This document shows, piece after piece, positions 21,653-32,340 of a stretch of DNA of 64,000 bases. The first letter of the stretch is position 1; the number at the start of each line of letters is the position of its first letter. A model generated the notes under the pieces. The model was not told the origin of the DNA, made no database searches, and saw only the letters and a list, made by a program, of their open reading frames with translations. The position numbers and the translations under genes were made by a program. The DNA is taken from contig QXEO01000382.1 of the NCBI GenBank assembly GCA_007115705.1, forward strand, positions 5,523,208 through 5,587,207, given 5' to 3'. This DNA is from Dactylis glomerata (taxonomy: Eukaryota; Streptophyta; Magnoliopsida; Poales; Poaceae).

Positions 21653-23770
21653 TCAGGAGTAAAAGGGGCGCAGTAGAGCTATGTTCCATGGCCTCTTGGT
21701 TTCTTCTCCGGACCTGTCCGCCTTATTCTTCTTGGGGTCCTGCGCATCTATAAGATAATAGGCATCATTGTGCAGAGCTCTGCTCACAATGAATGGCCCC
21801 TCCCATGGAGGAGTTAACTTATGCCGGCCTTCTGTTCCTTGCTTTAGCCGGAGTACTAGATCTCCCTCTTGAAATCTCCTTGGATTTACCTTCTGCGCGT
21901 GATAGCGTCTGAGGTTCTGCTGATATACTGCTGTTCTTGACAGAGTTATTTCCCTTGCTTCCTCTAGCAGATCAACATCATTTTCTCTGGCTTCTTTAGC
22001 CTCTTCCTCAGTATATAGCACTATTCTTGGTGCATCATGTATTACATCTGTTGGAAGCACAGCTTCTGCTCCATACACCAGGAAAAATGGTGTGTAGCCT
22101 GTTGATCTATTCGGAGTTGTTCTTAAACTCCACAGCACTGCTGGCAGCTCATCTAGCCAACATCCCGGAGTTTTCTCCAGGGGCTCTATCAGCCGGGGTT
22201 TTATGCCGGATAATACTAGCCCATTCGATCTCTCTACTTGGCCATTGGCACAAGGGTGGGCAACCGACGCAACGTCCAGCCGGATTCCCACCTCCTCACA
22301 AAATCTGGCAAATGGCCCTTGGGCAAAGTTTGACCCATTGTCAGTGATGATGCTATGAGGAACACCATATCTCAAGATTATATCCTTTAAGAATTTCACT
22401 GCTGTGTGACCATCACACTTGCTTATGGGCTTCACTTCAATCCACTTGGTGAACTTGTCCACCATGACCAGGATATGGGTCATTTTCCCTCTGGCCGGCT
22501 TAAAAGCCCCGACCATATCCAGGCCCCAAACAGCAAAGGGCCAGGTTATTGGGATAGTTTTCAGGGCAGATGCCGGCTGATGAATCTGATGGGCATATCT
22601 TTGACACCCATTACATTTCCGGACCAAGTTTTCTGCCTCTTGCAGTGCCGTTGGCCAATAAAAGCCATGCCGGAATACCTTTGCCACCAATGCCCTGGAC
22701 GAAGCATGGTGACCACACTCCCCCTGGTGAATTTCCCGGAGCATCTCCAGACCCTCCGCAGATTCGACACATCTCTGCAATACTCCGGTGGTACTTCTCT
22801 TGTATATTTCTTTGTTGATGATGGTATACGCTTTGAATCTCCTTATAACCCGGCGGGCCTCGGTTTCATCCGCCGGCACTTGACCATCCACCATGAAGTT
22901 CATGATAGGACGTGCCCATGAGGGCACTTCCCTGACAGTGAACACTGCCTGATCTATTTCCATCATTTCGACCGACACATAATCGATCTCCATGGGCTGC
23001 GAAGTCCCCGGGACTGAAGAATCAGTCCCCGGGTATGCCGGAGCAGTCCCCGAGTATACCGGCACAACCTCTTGGCACATTTTACCCTTGCCTTTAGCTT
23101 TGCTCCGGAATACTGTACTAACAGCATATGCCGGCCCAGTCCCCGGGACTGAGGAAACAGTCCCCGGGTTATCCGTCTTGGCTCCGGCATTTATGTCCAT
23201 TGGAACTGCTTCGTCTGGACCTGGCGGGACATAAATGGAGGATGACTCCGGCGAGGGTTTGATCGATGGCTTCCTCAGATGCTCCAGCGAAATGCCGGGT
23301 GGGATTGAATCTCGGGAAGACCCCAGCTTGGATAATGCATCGGCTGCATCGTTCTGAGCCCGGAGAACGTGCCGGAACTCACAACCTTCAAAGTAACCAC
23401 TTAACTGCTGCACCAGGAAACGGTATGATGCCATGTTAGCATCATGCGCGTCCCATATGCCGGAACACTGCTGAATCACCAAGTCAGAATCCCCGAAGCA
23501 CATAATCCGGCGAATTCCTATGTCCTTAGACACCTTCAGGCCATGCACAAGTGCCTCATATTCCGCCACATTATTTGATGCTTATGATCTCCGAGATAGG
23601 GGCCTCGGCCACTACCCGGATTGGATGCTCTTGGAAGTAATGCTTGAGCTTCTTGGCCGCCATATAGACTCCATAAGTCATCTTCTGATAGTGTGGGGGA
23701 CTCGTAGAGTCGCGCACAGGCTTCAACAAGAAATATACCAAAGTCCCAAACTCACATATTCACAAAAAAA
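21653..23770 (-). pseudogene. RLG2 pol remnant: RT tail, RNase H part and full integrase
   Basis: Reading leftwards, 23770-23581 encodes the end of RT/RNase H-like sequence (PHYQKMTYGVYMAAKKLKHY, FQEHPIRVVAEAP). A deletion then joins it, out of frame, to the RNase H end (ASNNVAEYEALVHGLKVSKD). From 23569 a single open frame of 638 codons runs to 21653: RNase H tail, a linker with repeated VPGT and AYPGT phrases, the HHCC zinc region (GHHASSR to CNGCQRYA), and the integrase core with Asp in LDMVGAF, Asp in IITDNGSNF and Glu in GQVERSN. It ends PWNIALLRPFYS. The integrase looks complete, but with no upstream gag-pro-RT it can hardly be made as a normal polyprotein. Close in style to the integrase at 1-819. 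Confidence 0.88.
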
Positions 23771-25767
23771 CTGATATGCTGGCCTGCATAGGCCTGATTC
23801 TATCTCATGCCATCATAGGCAATCTCCCGTTTGACATATACTCATATACGTGATATGCTAGCCTTCGCGGGCTATCTCAAAATACTATTGTGCCTTCTTT
23901 GGCTATATCGACACTTTGCCTCTTGGGCTATGTCTCATCGACATCGTCTGCTTCGACAATGCCGGCATACTGCTTTGCCTTCTTTGGCCATATCGATACT
24001 TTACCTCTTGAGCTATTTGCCTCTTGGGCTGCTCTGCCTCTTGGGCTACTTTTGCCTCTCGGGCTACTTTGCCTCTTGGGCTTTATATCGACACTTTGCC
24101 TCTCAGGCCATGTCTCATCGACATTGTCTGCTTTGACAATGCCGGTATACTGATATGCCTTTTAGGCTGCTTTTGCCTTTTGAGCTATTTGCCTCTTTGG
24201 GCTTTACATCGACGCTTTGCCTCTCAGGCTATGTCTCATCGACATTGTCTGCTTTGACAATGCCGGTATACTGATATGCCTCTTGGGCTGTGCCATCGCT
24301 GGGCACTTGTTAGTATGCAAAAATGATAAGACATGTTAATATGCTATACCGGGATACTCTATGAAACCGGATATGATAAAAGATATGATGCTTGTTAACT
24401 TTGAGATCGATGTCTCGATATATTACTGTGCCAGAATTGGCGATAACTGAAAGGATTATAGAATGCCGTGATATGCTGGCATGCCGAAATAAACGACGAT
24501 ATGAGTTATTGATAGATGCCTTGATATGCTGGCAAACCGAAATAAACGGTGGTTGGGGATTTTGGTCGATGCCATGATATGTCGACATGATATGTCGACA
24601 TACTGAGATTTTGCTCTTGCCATGATATGTTGGCATACTGACATTTTGCCATGATATGCTGGCATACTAAAACTTTGCTCTTGCCACGACATGCCGGCAT
24701 ACTGAAACACATATGACTCAAGATATCACTTAATAACCTGATGTACTAACAAACTGAAATACCTGAGACCTGAGACTTTGAGATATGCTGGCTGGGACAT
24801 AAAATATCCCGGCCAGGATACAAAATATAACATATGCCGGTATACTGAAATTTTGCTCTTTGCCATGATATGCCGGCATACTGAAATACCTGAGACACTG
24901 AGATATAAACTGAAGCCCTGGTGGTATAATAGCAATTTCTTCTTGTAATGGCAATATGGAGAGTCATAGCCGGTATATATGATGAAATATCCAACCTGTT
25001 CTGTAGTCATTCTAAAAGACATAGCGATGGTCATAGTATTTGGCATATTTGCAATCTAGCATATGGAGTTTGGCATATAGCCCATTGCACTCGGCATATA
25101 ACTCTTCAAATAAAGCACTTGGCATATAGACTGAGATTGACATATAAGCTAACTTGGCAACTCATAGGAATGATTAGGCACTCATGTGCCGGCATATAAA
25201 TGTAGACATACTGCAACTGGCATATAAGCTAACTTGGCATCTCACAGCAGATATTTGGCACTCATGTGCCGGCATATAAATGTAAGTATACTGTAACTGG
25301 CATATAAACAGACATACAGGAGGAAACTGGAAAGCTGATATGCTAGCATGCAAACTAATATATACTGGTACAGTACTTGAGAAGCAACTTGCTGGGCTTT
25401 AGCCTAGCCCCAGAGCTATTTTTCTATTACGGGGACATTAACTTTCAGATAAGCTGACCAGGATATGGAGTAAACCAGCATAAATACTTACTTGCATGCA
25501 CCGTTGAGGAAGCATGATGTACCAGCAGATGCTCGAGGCGAAGGCTGAACAGTCCCCTGGTACGACTAACATAGAATGTGCCGTTCGGGACATAAGATAT
25601 ACTGGCCAGGACACAGGATATGCTGGCCAGAACGCAGGATATGCTGGCCAGGACACCGGATATGCTGGCCGGGACGCAGGATATGCTGACCAGAGGAAGC
25701 CGAGTGCCGGCCCGGAGATGCCGATGTAGATCCGGGACAGCCGTATGCTGGCCCGGGCGAGTTGAGG
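23771..25767. repeat. Repeat-rich filler replacing most of gag, protease and RT in RLG2
   Basis: Two kinds of degenerate repeats. 23800-24300 has phrases such as CCTCTTGGGCTA, ATATCGACACTTTGCC and CATGTCTCATCGACAT. 24300-25700 has dense TATGCCGGCATACTGA-like and GATATGCTGGC-like phrases, with GGCCAGGACGCAGGATATGCT-type units near 25600-25690. No RT, protease or CCHC motif was found on either strand. Confidence 0.65.
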
Positions 25768-26325
25768 TCAGCCCGGGAGTTGAAGAAGACCTGCTATGCT
25801 CGGAGGCGTTGCTGATGTCGAGCCCCTGAGCAGATGAAGAAGATCCCCGTCGATGATGGGAAGAAGAACCTCACCCCTAGCCGGCACACCGGAAATGCCG
25901 GCCAGGTTCTCCGCACGCTCCAACGGAGGACGCGCCGACCTCTTGACCTTCGGCGGCTCCGGAGGAGAAGCTCCGGCCGCTGCTGCTTTGTCGGCATCTT
26001 CCGCTGGCGGCACGGATGTGCCGGCCATCATCACCTCAGCCGACTCTACTGAGCGAGCGCTACGCCCAGCGTGAGCCAGCCGATGTGACGGAGGATCCGA
26101 CGCCACCAGCACCTCCTTCCTGCAAATTCTCTCAGTTCCCACGTACACCTCGTGGGAACCGAAAGACATAATCCGGCCATCCCTGGGGAACGGCTGGCCA
26201 CCGAGACAACCGGCGTTGTCACTGACGAAACTGAGCGAGCCTAGCCTCTGGACGAGGCCAGAGACCACGCGCACTCCCGAAGCTGCTATCACAGACCCCG
26301 TCCGAATGAACACTCCGCCCAGCAT
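25768..26325 (-). pseudogene. RLG2 gag N-terminal fragment
   Basis: The first ATG after the primer-binding site on the minus strand is at 26325 (MLGGVFIRTGSVIAASGVRV). The frame stays open to a stop at 25768, about 185 residues. The second half has a basic patch (KVKRSARPPLERAENLAG) and is rich in Ala, Pro and Glu. No zinc knuckle or capsid-like region follows, because the sequence runs into repeats. Position makes this the start of gag or of a leader ORF; the sequence alone does not prove it. Confidence 0.5.
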
Positions 26326-26336
26326 ATCGATCTGAT

Positions 26337-26354
26337 GCCCCACGGTGGGCGCCA
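26337..26354 (-). other. Primer-binding site of RLG2
   Basis: On the minus strand TGGCGCCCACCGTGGGGC lies two bases after the LTR end. It is the common primer site form of grass gypsy elements and fixes the orientation of RLG2. Confidence 0.8.
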
Positions 26355-26356
26355 AA

Positions 26357-27333
26357 TGTCGTCGTGGTGAAACAACATATGCCATAGGATGGCTTAAATG
26401 GGGGCCGACTAGATGCTGGAGGATTCGGGAGAGGGGAACGAGCTAAAAAGCACGACAGAAAGAGACACTGATCTACCCAGGTTCGGGGCTCTCGTAAGGA
26501 GATAACACCCCTACTCCTGCTCTACTGATTGTATATATGGATCGATGTAGTACACCACAATGGTGCTTCCAAGCTCTCTGCTAGAGAAGGAAGATGAACT
26601 GGTAAGTGTAAGAGTACAGAGTGACCAACCAACAACTATCAGCCAACGTTCTCCCAGCTACCAACCTTCCAAGGACCGACCCTTTACCAGGGCTCCCTAT
26701 GCCACCTTATATAGTGGTGGCCAGGGTTACAACGGTCATACAAGACCACAAGACAAGGGCTACACTCCAAACAGGAGCTGGTGGCGATGGCAGAGACCCT
26801 TGACTTCGCCCCTGATTGCTCTCGATGGGACGCCATATCCCTGTACCTTGTACCTCTTGAACTGTGGCCTTACCTCCGTGCGGTAAGCTCGTACTTGTGC
26901 ACAGTGAGGGTAGGTAACCTCCACTGTGCACCCTGCCATCTTACTCTGCTACCATGCTTGGATGTTTTCTTCCTTGATTGTAGGGATGTGACACCTTGGT
27001 TGACTTAAGCATCCCGGATATGACCGTTGGCCATACCCAGGACTTATATGCCGGACCAACGACCTACGAGGGTCGGGTAATCCGGCCTCCCCTGCTCCTG
27101 CACAACACACCAAATAGTTAGGCCGGCATACCTGAGTATATGCCGGCACACATATATCAGTATTCCGGCTATGCCGGCATATCCAGACATCAGCCGGGAT
27201 ACACATTATATGCCGGCCTGGCCGATGCTCTTATATTCCGGCCAGGCCATTCCTTGATAACCCGGCATAAAGTCAATCATAGACCTTGTGTCTCTCTAGT
27301 CTCTTGACCCTACCGGGGGTCATCCCCCCGACA
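26357..27333 (-). repeat. 5' LTR of RLG2 (977 bp)
   Basis: Same length as the partner at 14525-15501, with three substitutions. Ends next to the target duplication AGCGC (27334-27338). Confidence 0.95.
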
Positions 27334-30300
27334 AGCGCGAATCGTTGTTGCTCAACTAACTGCGTTGCTTTTTGAATAGGATTGGTCCAGCGCTGGCTTT
27401 TCAGCTGGTGGTTAGGCTGGATACTAGCTTTTTGCGTGATTCTGAACACAATGTGAGCGGATTTTACATCCCAGCGGTGGTTGCAACTACCATCTCGTTG
27501 AGGGATTTAAAAGATAACATCTGCGCTCAGTACCCCTGGGGCGCTGGTGATTCAGTTGATTTCCAATATTTCAACAGCACGGACGGAAGATATGTTCCAC
27601 TAATTTCCGACGACGATCTGGGAATTATTTTTGCTTTAAATGATTCTTGCCGTGTCGGTAAAATTTGAATCCATGTGGACAGGGTCTAGGCATCATCTGG
27701 TGTTGGGGCATCATTAGATGGTCGGGCATCATGTCTCTCTAGTGTTGCTATCTCTGCTAATCGTGTGCGCCGCCCCGCTCCTTGTAGGTCCACAGCAGCA
27801 CCATCTGTCCCCAATGCTAGTGGTAGTGGTAGCCAGATCATTCCTGTGGTCGATGTGGAGGACGATGCAGAGATTGAGGATCCGTCTCCTCAAGATGATG
27901 AGGATGAGTTGATGTTTCCTGAATTGGTAGATCGATGCAGTAAGCAGGCAATGGAGGATCAATACATGGAAGATATTGCACAAGGTGCCAGATTGGATGA
28001 CACTGATGATGAAGAGAAGGATGAGAACAATGACAGCCTCATTTTAGCCGATTACGAAGGTGATGACTTGCCAACAATTGAGTGGAACAGGGAGGATCCT
28101 CAGCTTGCAGAAGGCACCGTATTTCAAATGATGATGGACTGCCGTAATGCAATTACTACATATTGCATTCTCACCAAGAATGATTATGAGGTTATTAAAA
28201 GTAAGCCAGGTAGGTTCACAGTTAAGTGCCCATACAAGAGGTGTAAGTGGAGGCTGCATGCATCCACAATGCTCAGAAGCACCGTGGTTCAGGTACTACG
28301 CCAACCAGTTGTGTATTTTAGATCACGGTGTAAAATTTGTTAACTGTTACTGATATCCCTTATAATTATGTTTCAGATAAAGAAGAACTCGATCGACCAT
28401 ACTTGTCCACCACGAGCGGGAGCGCCAGAGGATAAATTAAAGCTAGCGAAGACTAGGTGGTTGGCAGATGCAATCATAGATTGGCTGAGAGAAACTCCAT
28501 CACTTGGTCCAACAACACTCATAAAATTGATATCTGATAAGTTTAACATAAAAATACCTTACATGAGGATGTTCTATGCAAAGGAAATGGCTCTTGACAG
28601 GATCAATGGTCCATGGAATGAAAGCTTTCAGTTGCTTTACACTTTCAAAGCTGAAGTGGAGATGGCTAGTCCAGGAAGTGTTGTAGCGATAGACAAGCAT
28701 ACAGTTCTCTACAAATTGAAAAGCGGAAGGATAATGCAGAATATTTTAGAAGGGCTTTTGTTTGTTTCAAAGCTTGCTGGAAAGGCTTTCTGGACGGCTG
28801 CAGGCCTTATTTGGCCGTGGATGCAACAGCTCTTCATGGCAGGTTTAAAGGACAGCTAGTTGCTGCTACTGCAGTTGATGGACACAATTGGATGTTCCCT
28901 GTTGATTATGGAGTTTTGGAGGTTGAGTCAGAGGAAAGTTGGACTTGGTTTCTGCAGAATTTGCGCGACCTTATAGGTCATCCACCAGGACTTGCTATCC
29001 ACACAGACGCTTGCAAAGGTTTAGAGAGTGCAGTAGAAGCAGTATTCCCTGGAGTGGAGCATAGGGAATATATGCTACACTTGGTACAAAATTTTACAAA
29101 GAAATTCAAGGGTAAAGTTTATACTGACAACCTATGGCCAGCTGCATACACATGCAGCATTAGGAAGCATCTGTTTCATTTGGATGTGTTGTATAAACAA
29201 AAACCTGGGGTGAAGGAGTACTTGAATGAACATCATGGTAGGGTGTGGTCAAGAAGCCAATTCAATGAAATTTGCAAGGTAGACTATGTAACAAGTAATC
29301 TTGCGGAGAGTTTCAATGCAAAGGTCAAGTCATTGAAAGGGCTTATGCTGTGGCAAATATTTGATAAGATTAGGCAGATGATCATGATAAAGATCGATCT
29401 GCATCAAAGAATTGCAGCCACAAAATATGTTGGCCATCTCATGCTCCCATCTTTGATTAAGTCTTTGCATTCCAGGGCAAAACAATTGAAGATGAAATGC
29501 ATCAGAAAAGGAATGGAGGCTGAGGTAACCTACACTGACAGTAAAAACAGGCAGTGGAGGTATCCAGTGAGTTTGGTTGATAGGACATGCCATTGTAGGC
29601 GATGGCAGATCCGTGGGATACCCTGCATACACGCATTGTTTTTCATGAGTGTTATAGCGGGTGCAGAAGGTGAAGTTGATCAGTATGTGTCAGAGTATTT
29701 CTCTGTTGCCAAATTTAGGGCTGCATATGCTATGAATGTTCCTACCTTGTTGGGAAACGACCAATGGATGAAAGTCGATCCAGGCTTCAAACTGTACTCT
29801 CCAGTTTTGACTAGATCGGCAGGTAGGCCGAGGAAGAATAGGATCAGAGCTAGTGCAGAGGGTGGTACACCGATTCGATGACGTAAGTGCAAACGTTGTG
29901 GAACCCCTGGACACATTGCTAGGCTTTGTAAAAATCCAGTTGACCCAGCTTTTGGAATGGAAGATCAGGCGGGAGCAACAAATGCAGAGGAGAATGAAGC
30001 AGCAATTCAACATGAGGAGATTGAAGCAATGAATCGAGAGCTGCTTGAACTGATGGATCGAGAGCTGCTTGAACCGATGAATCGAGAGCTGCTTGAACCG
30101 ATGGATCGAGAGCTGCTTGAACAGATGAATCGAGAGCTGCTTGAACCGATGGATCGAGGGCAGAGGGAACAGATGGATCTAGAGGCCGTTGAAGCAATAC
30201 ATAGACAGCTGAGTGAAGGAATTGATCGAGAGCTGGGTAAACCGATGGATCAAGAGCAGATTGTAGAAGCAAGGGAAGAAAATGCATTATAAGAAAGAGC

Positions 30301-30478
30301 ACAAGCTTCGTATGATATGGTTGTCTCGGTCTTGGCACAACCCGAAGAGAAGAAGAAGAAGAACAAGAAAGAGGGCAAAAAGAAGGTAGACACCGGTAAT
30401 ATCCCTGGTAGGGTTACCCGGAGTAAGGTGGTGGACCCCGCGAGTCACACCAGGAGCAAGAGAAAGATTTTATTTTGA

Positions 30479-31110
30479 ACAATTAATTTGAATGTATGTG
30501 TTATTGCAAGTTTTCTATGGTCATGCACCTCGAATAAGTTCATCGCTTAAGCCACATTTATCATTTTCTAAGTGACTAAACTCAAAAAATATAGTTTTGG
30601 GTTTAGTTTAATTCAAAAAAAATCAAAATAATTCAAAACATGGTGGAACCTTCCCATGGAGTCTTGTTATGTTACCTACAACCTAGAGAAATAATAATGG
30701 AAAAGGAAATTTATCATTTTCTAAGTGACTAAACTCAAAAAATATAGTTTTGGGTTTAGTTTAATTCAAAATAATTCAAAACATGGTGGAACCTTCCCAT
30801 GGAGTCTTGTTATGTTACCTACAACCTAGAGAAATAATAATGGAAAAGGAAATATAGAGATATGAAGTTTTTCCCAAAACCACTTCCTAGTCCATGAGCT
30901 ACTAGCTATGAAGATGCAGGGCTTTCTACTCAACACACCTCCCAAATACCCACTATGCTTACAAACTTTGTCCAAATGAGTCCAAATTTGTCACACTTGT
31001 GTATCTTTGAATTGCAAACAATATCACGTCGGCCAAAATATACTATATTGTTCAAATAACATAATCTAATAATTTTTATGCCAAAAGCTATAATTTCCCT
31101 TACTCCCTTT
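30479..31110. other. MULE interior with a ~150-bp tandem duplication
   Basis: A block beginning TTTATCATTTTCTAAGTGAC occurs at about 30556 and again at about 30710. Both copies run through CATGGTGGAACCTTCCCATG to AATAATGGAAAAGGAA. The second copy lacks a few bases near its middle. No coding signal; this is downstream of the transposase stop. Confidence 0.75.
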
Positions 31111-31116
31111 ATTATT

Positions 31117-31265
31117 TGGGTGCCCCTGTTTTACTTAGTTTTACTCAGTTTTCCCCCCTCCGGGTCCACTTGTTTTACTCAGTCCTACTCAGTTTTGCCC
31201 TTCCGATAAACATTTTCTCACTTTTCCCCCTCTTAGTTCTACTCAGTTTTCCTCACTTATACTCA
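31117..31265 (+). repeat. Internal sequence resembling the MULE terminal repeat
   Basis: GGTGCCCCTGTTTTACTTAG and several TACTCAGTTTTCCC phrases echo the left terminal repeat (GTGCCCCTGGGTCGTTAGTTG, TACTCAGTTTTCCC). It may be a partial internal copy of the terminus or the end of a related inserted MULE. Confidence 0.45.
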
Positions 31266-31469
31266 CTGGCTGATCTCTGATTGGTCGAGATGTATGTCAC
31301 ATGGATCTTGGTTGGTTGATAGCTCAACGTACGCTTGCACCGTGGGATCATTTATGATCAGACGGCCTGTATATCTCTCTCTACCTCGATGGATGCATAT
31401 GGAGAGAAGAGCAGAGCACATACCTACCAACCCTAGCAATCGCATCTTCCTCTCTTACTCTGGCGGTCG

Positions 31470-31690
31470 CGGCGGCGCGGATCTGCAGCGTGCGTGCGTG
31501 CGTGCGGCGGCGCGGATCTAACCGTGTGTGCGGCAGCACGGATCTAACCGTGTGTGCGGCCGCGCGGAACTGCAGCGTGCGGCGGCACGGATCTAACCGT
31601 GCGTGCGGTGGCGCGGATCTAACCGTGCGGCGGCGTGGATCTAAGAGTGCCGGTGAGGATCTAAGAGTGCCGGTGAGGATCTAACCCTCA
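31470..31690 (+). repeat. Minisatellite with GGATCTAACCGTG units
   Basis: About six units of 24-40 bp holding GCGGATCTAACCGTG followed by TGCGGCGGC-like sequence, ending with two GGATCTAAGAGTGCCGGTGA units. Confidence 0.7.
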
Positions 31691-31734
31691 GAAATAGTTG
31701 AAATGTCTCTCTCTGTCTCACTTTAGTTTATCTT

Positions 31735-32340
31735 CTCAGATCTGTTGATGATGAAGAACACCAAGACGGTGGCCGTACCGACAGTGCTCACCGATGCCAA
31801 GACGATTGAAGCCATCGCCTACAACATTGCTGTGACGGTGCAAATCTAGCCTGCCGATGTCTCACTTCCGTTACCCTCCTCAGATCTATTGCTGATGGAC
31901 ACCAAGACGGCGGCCGTGTCCACAGTGCTCATCGATCATCTTGAAGCCATCGCCTACAACATCGCTGCGACCTACAACATCGCTGTGACGGCGCAGATCC
32001 AACCTTCAATGTCGGAGCCTGCCGATGTCTCACTTCCGTTGCCCTCCTCAGATCTGTTGCTGATGGACACCAAGACGGCGGCCATATCGACAGTGGTCAT
32101 CGATGCCAAGACGATTGAAGCCATCGCCTACAACATCGATGTGACCTACAACATCGCTGCGACGGCGCAGATCCAGCCTTCAATGTCGGAGCCTGCCGAT
32201 GTCTCACTTCCGTTGCCCTCCTTAGATCTGTTGCTGATGGATACCAAGACGGCGGCCGTGTCGATAGTGGTCATCGATGCCAAGACGATTGAAGCCATCG
32301 CCTACAACATCGCTGCGACGCCGCAGATCCAGCCCTCCTC
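31735..32340 (+). repeat. Tandem repeat, about four units of ~145-180 bp
   Basis: Each unit has the phrases ACACCAAGACGGCGGCCGT, GAAGCCATCGCCTACAACAT and GATGTCTCACTTCCGTTGCC or close variants (starts near 31737, 31883, 32048 and 32226). The repeats are largely in frame with the ORF below. Confidence 0.8.

Larger units (their letters stand above)
14525..27333 (-). mobile_element. Young Ty3/gypsy element, defective, with an antisense spliced gene (RLG2)
   Basis: LTRs of 977 bp at 14525-15501 and 26357-27333, with perfect target duplication AGCGC (14520-14524 and 27334-27338). The primer-binding site is next to the right LTR on the minus strand, so transcription runs leftwards. Element order: 5' LTR, PBS, gag start (26325-25768), 2 kb of repeats in place of most gag, protease and RT, then RNase H and integrase (23770-21653), a plus-strand gene (16548-20999), polypurine tract and 3' LTR. 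LTRs differ at three positions by my alignment, about 0.3%. At the usual 1.3e-8 substitutions per site per year for grass LTRs that is on the order of 0.1 million years. A broken element this young must have been mobilised in trans. Confidence 0.93.
14288..30478 (+). pseudogene. MuDR/MURA-type MULE transposase gene, three exons, broken
   Basis: Exons 14288-14475, 27380-28292 and 28377-30478; donors GTAAGC and GTACTA, acceptors ATAG and TCAG, junctions in phase. Exon 1 is Pro-rich. Exon 2 holds a PB1-like region (FYIPAVVATTISLRDLKDNI), an acidic stretch and the WRKY/GCM-like zinc finger (CPYKRCKWRLH). Exon 3 completes that finger (DHTC) and then has the catalytic MULE domain (CWKGFLDGCRPYLAVDATAL, then IHTDACKGLE), a SWIM zinc finger (CHCRRWQIRGIPCIHAL), a CCHC knuckle (CKRCGTPGHIARLC), eight-residue repeats (30029-30170) and a Lys/Arg-rich tail. 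Lesions: TGA 27666-27668, TAG 27687-27689, a frameshift near 28745, TGA 29879-29881 and TAA 30290-30292. The first intron holds RLG2. In the family this protein cuts and joins at the inverted repeats. This copy should not make it. Confidence 0.9.

Noticed and set aside
23890..25199. CRISPR-like array in the repeats of RLG2
   Set aside because: Repeats are degenerate with irregular spacing and lie in a plant retrotransposon; not a CRISPR array.
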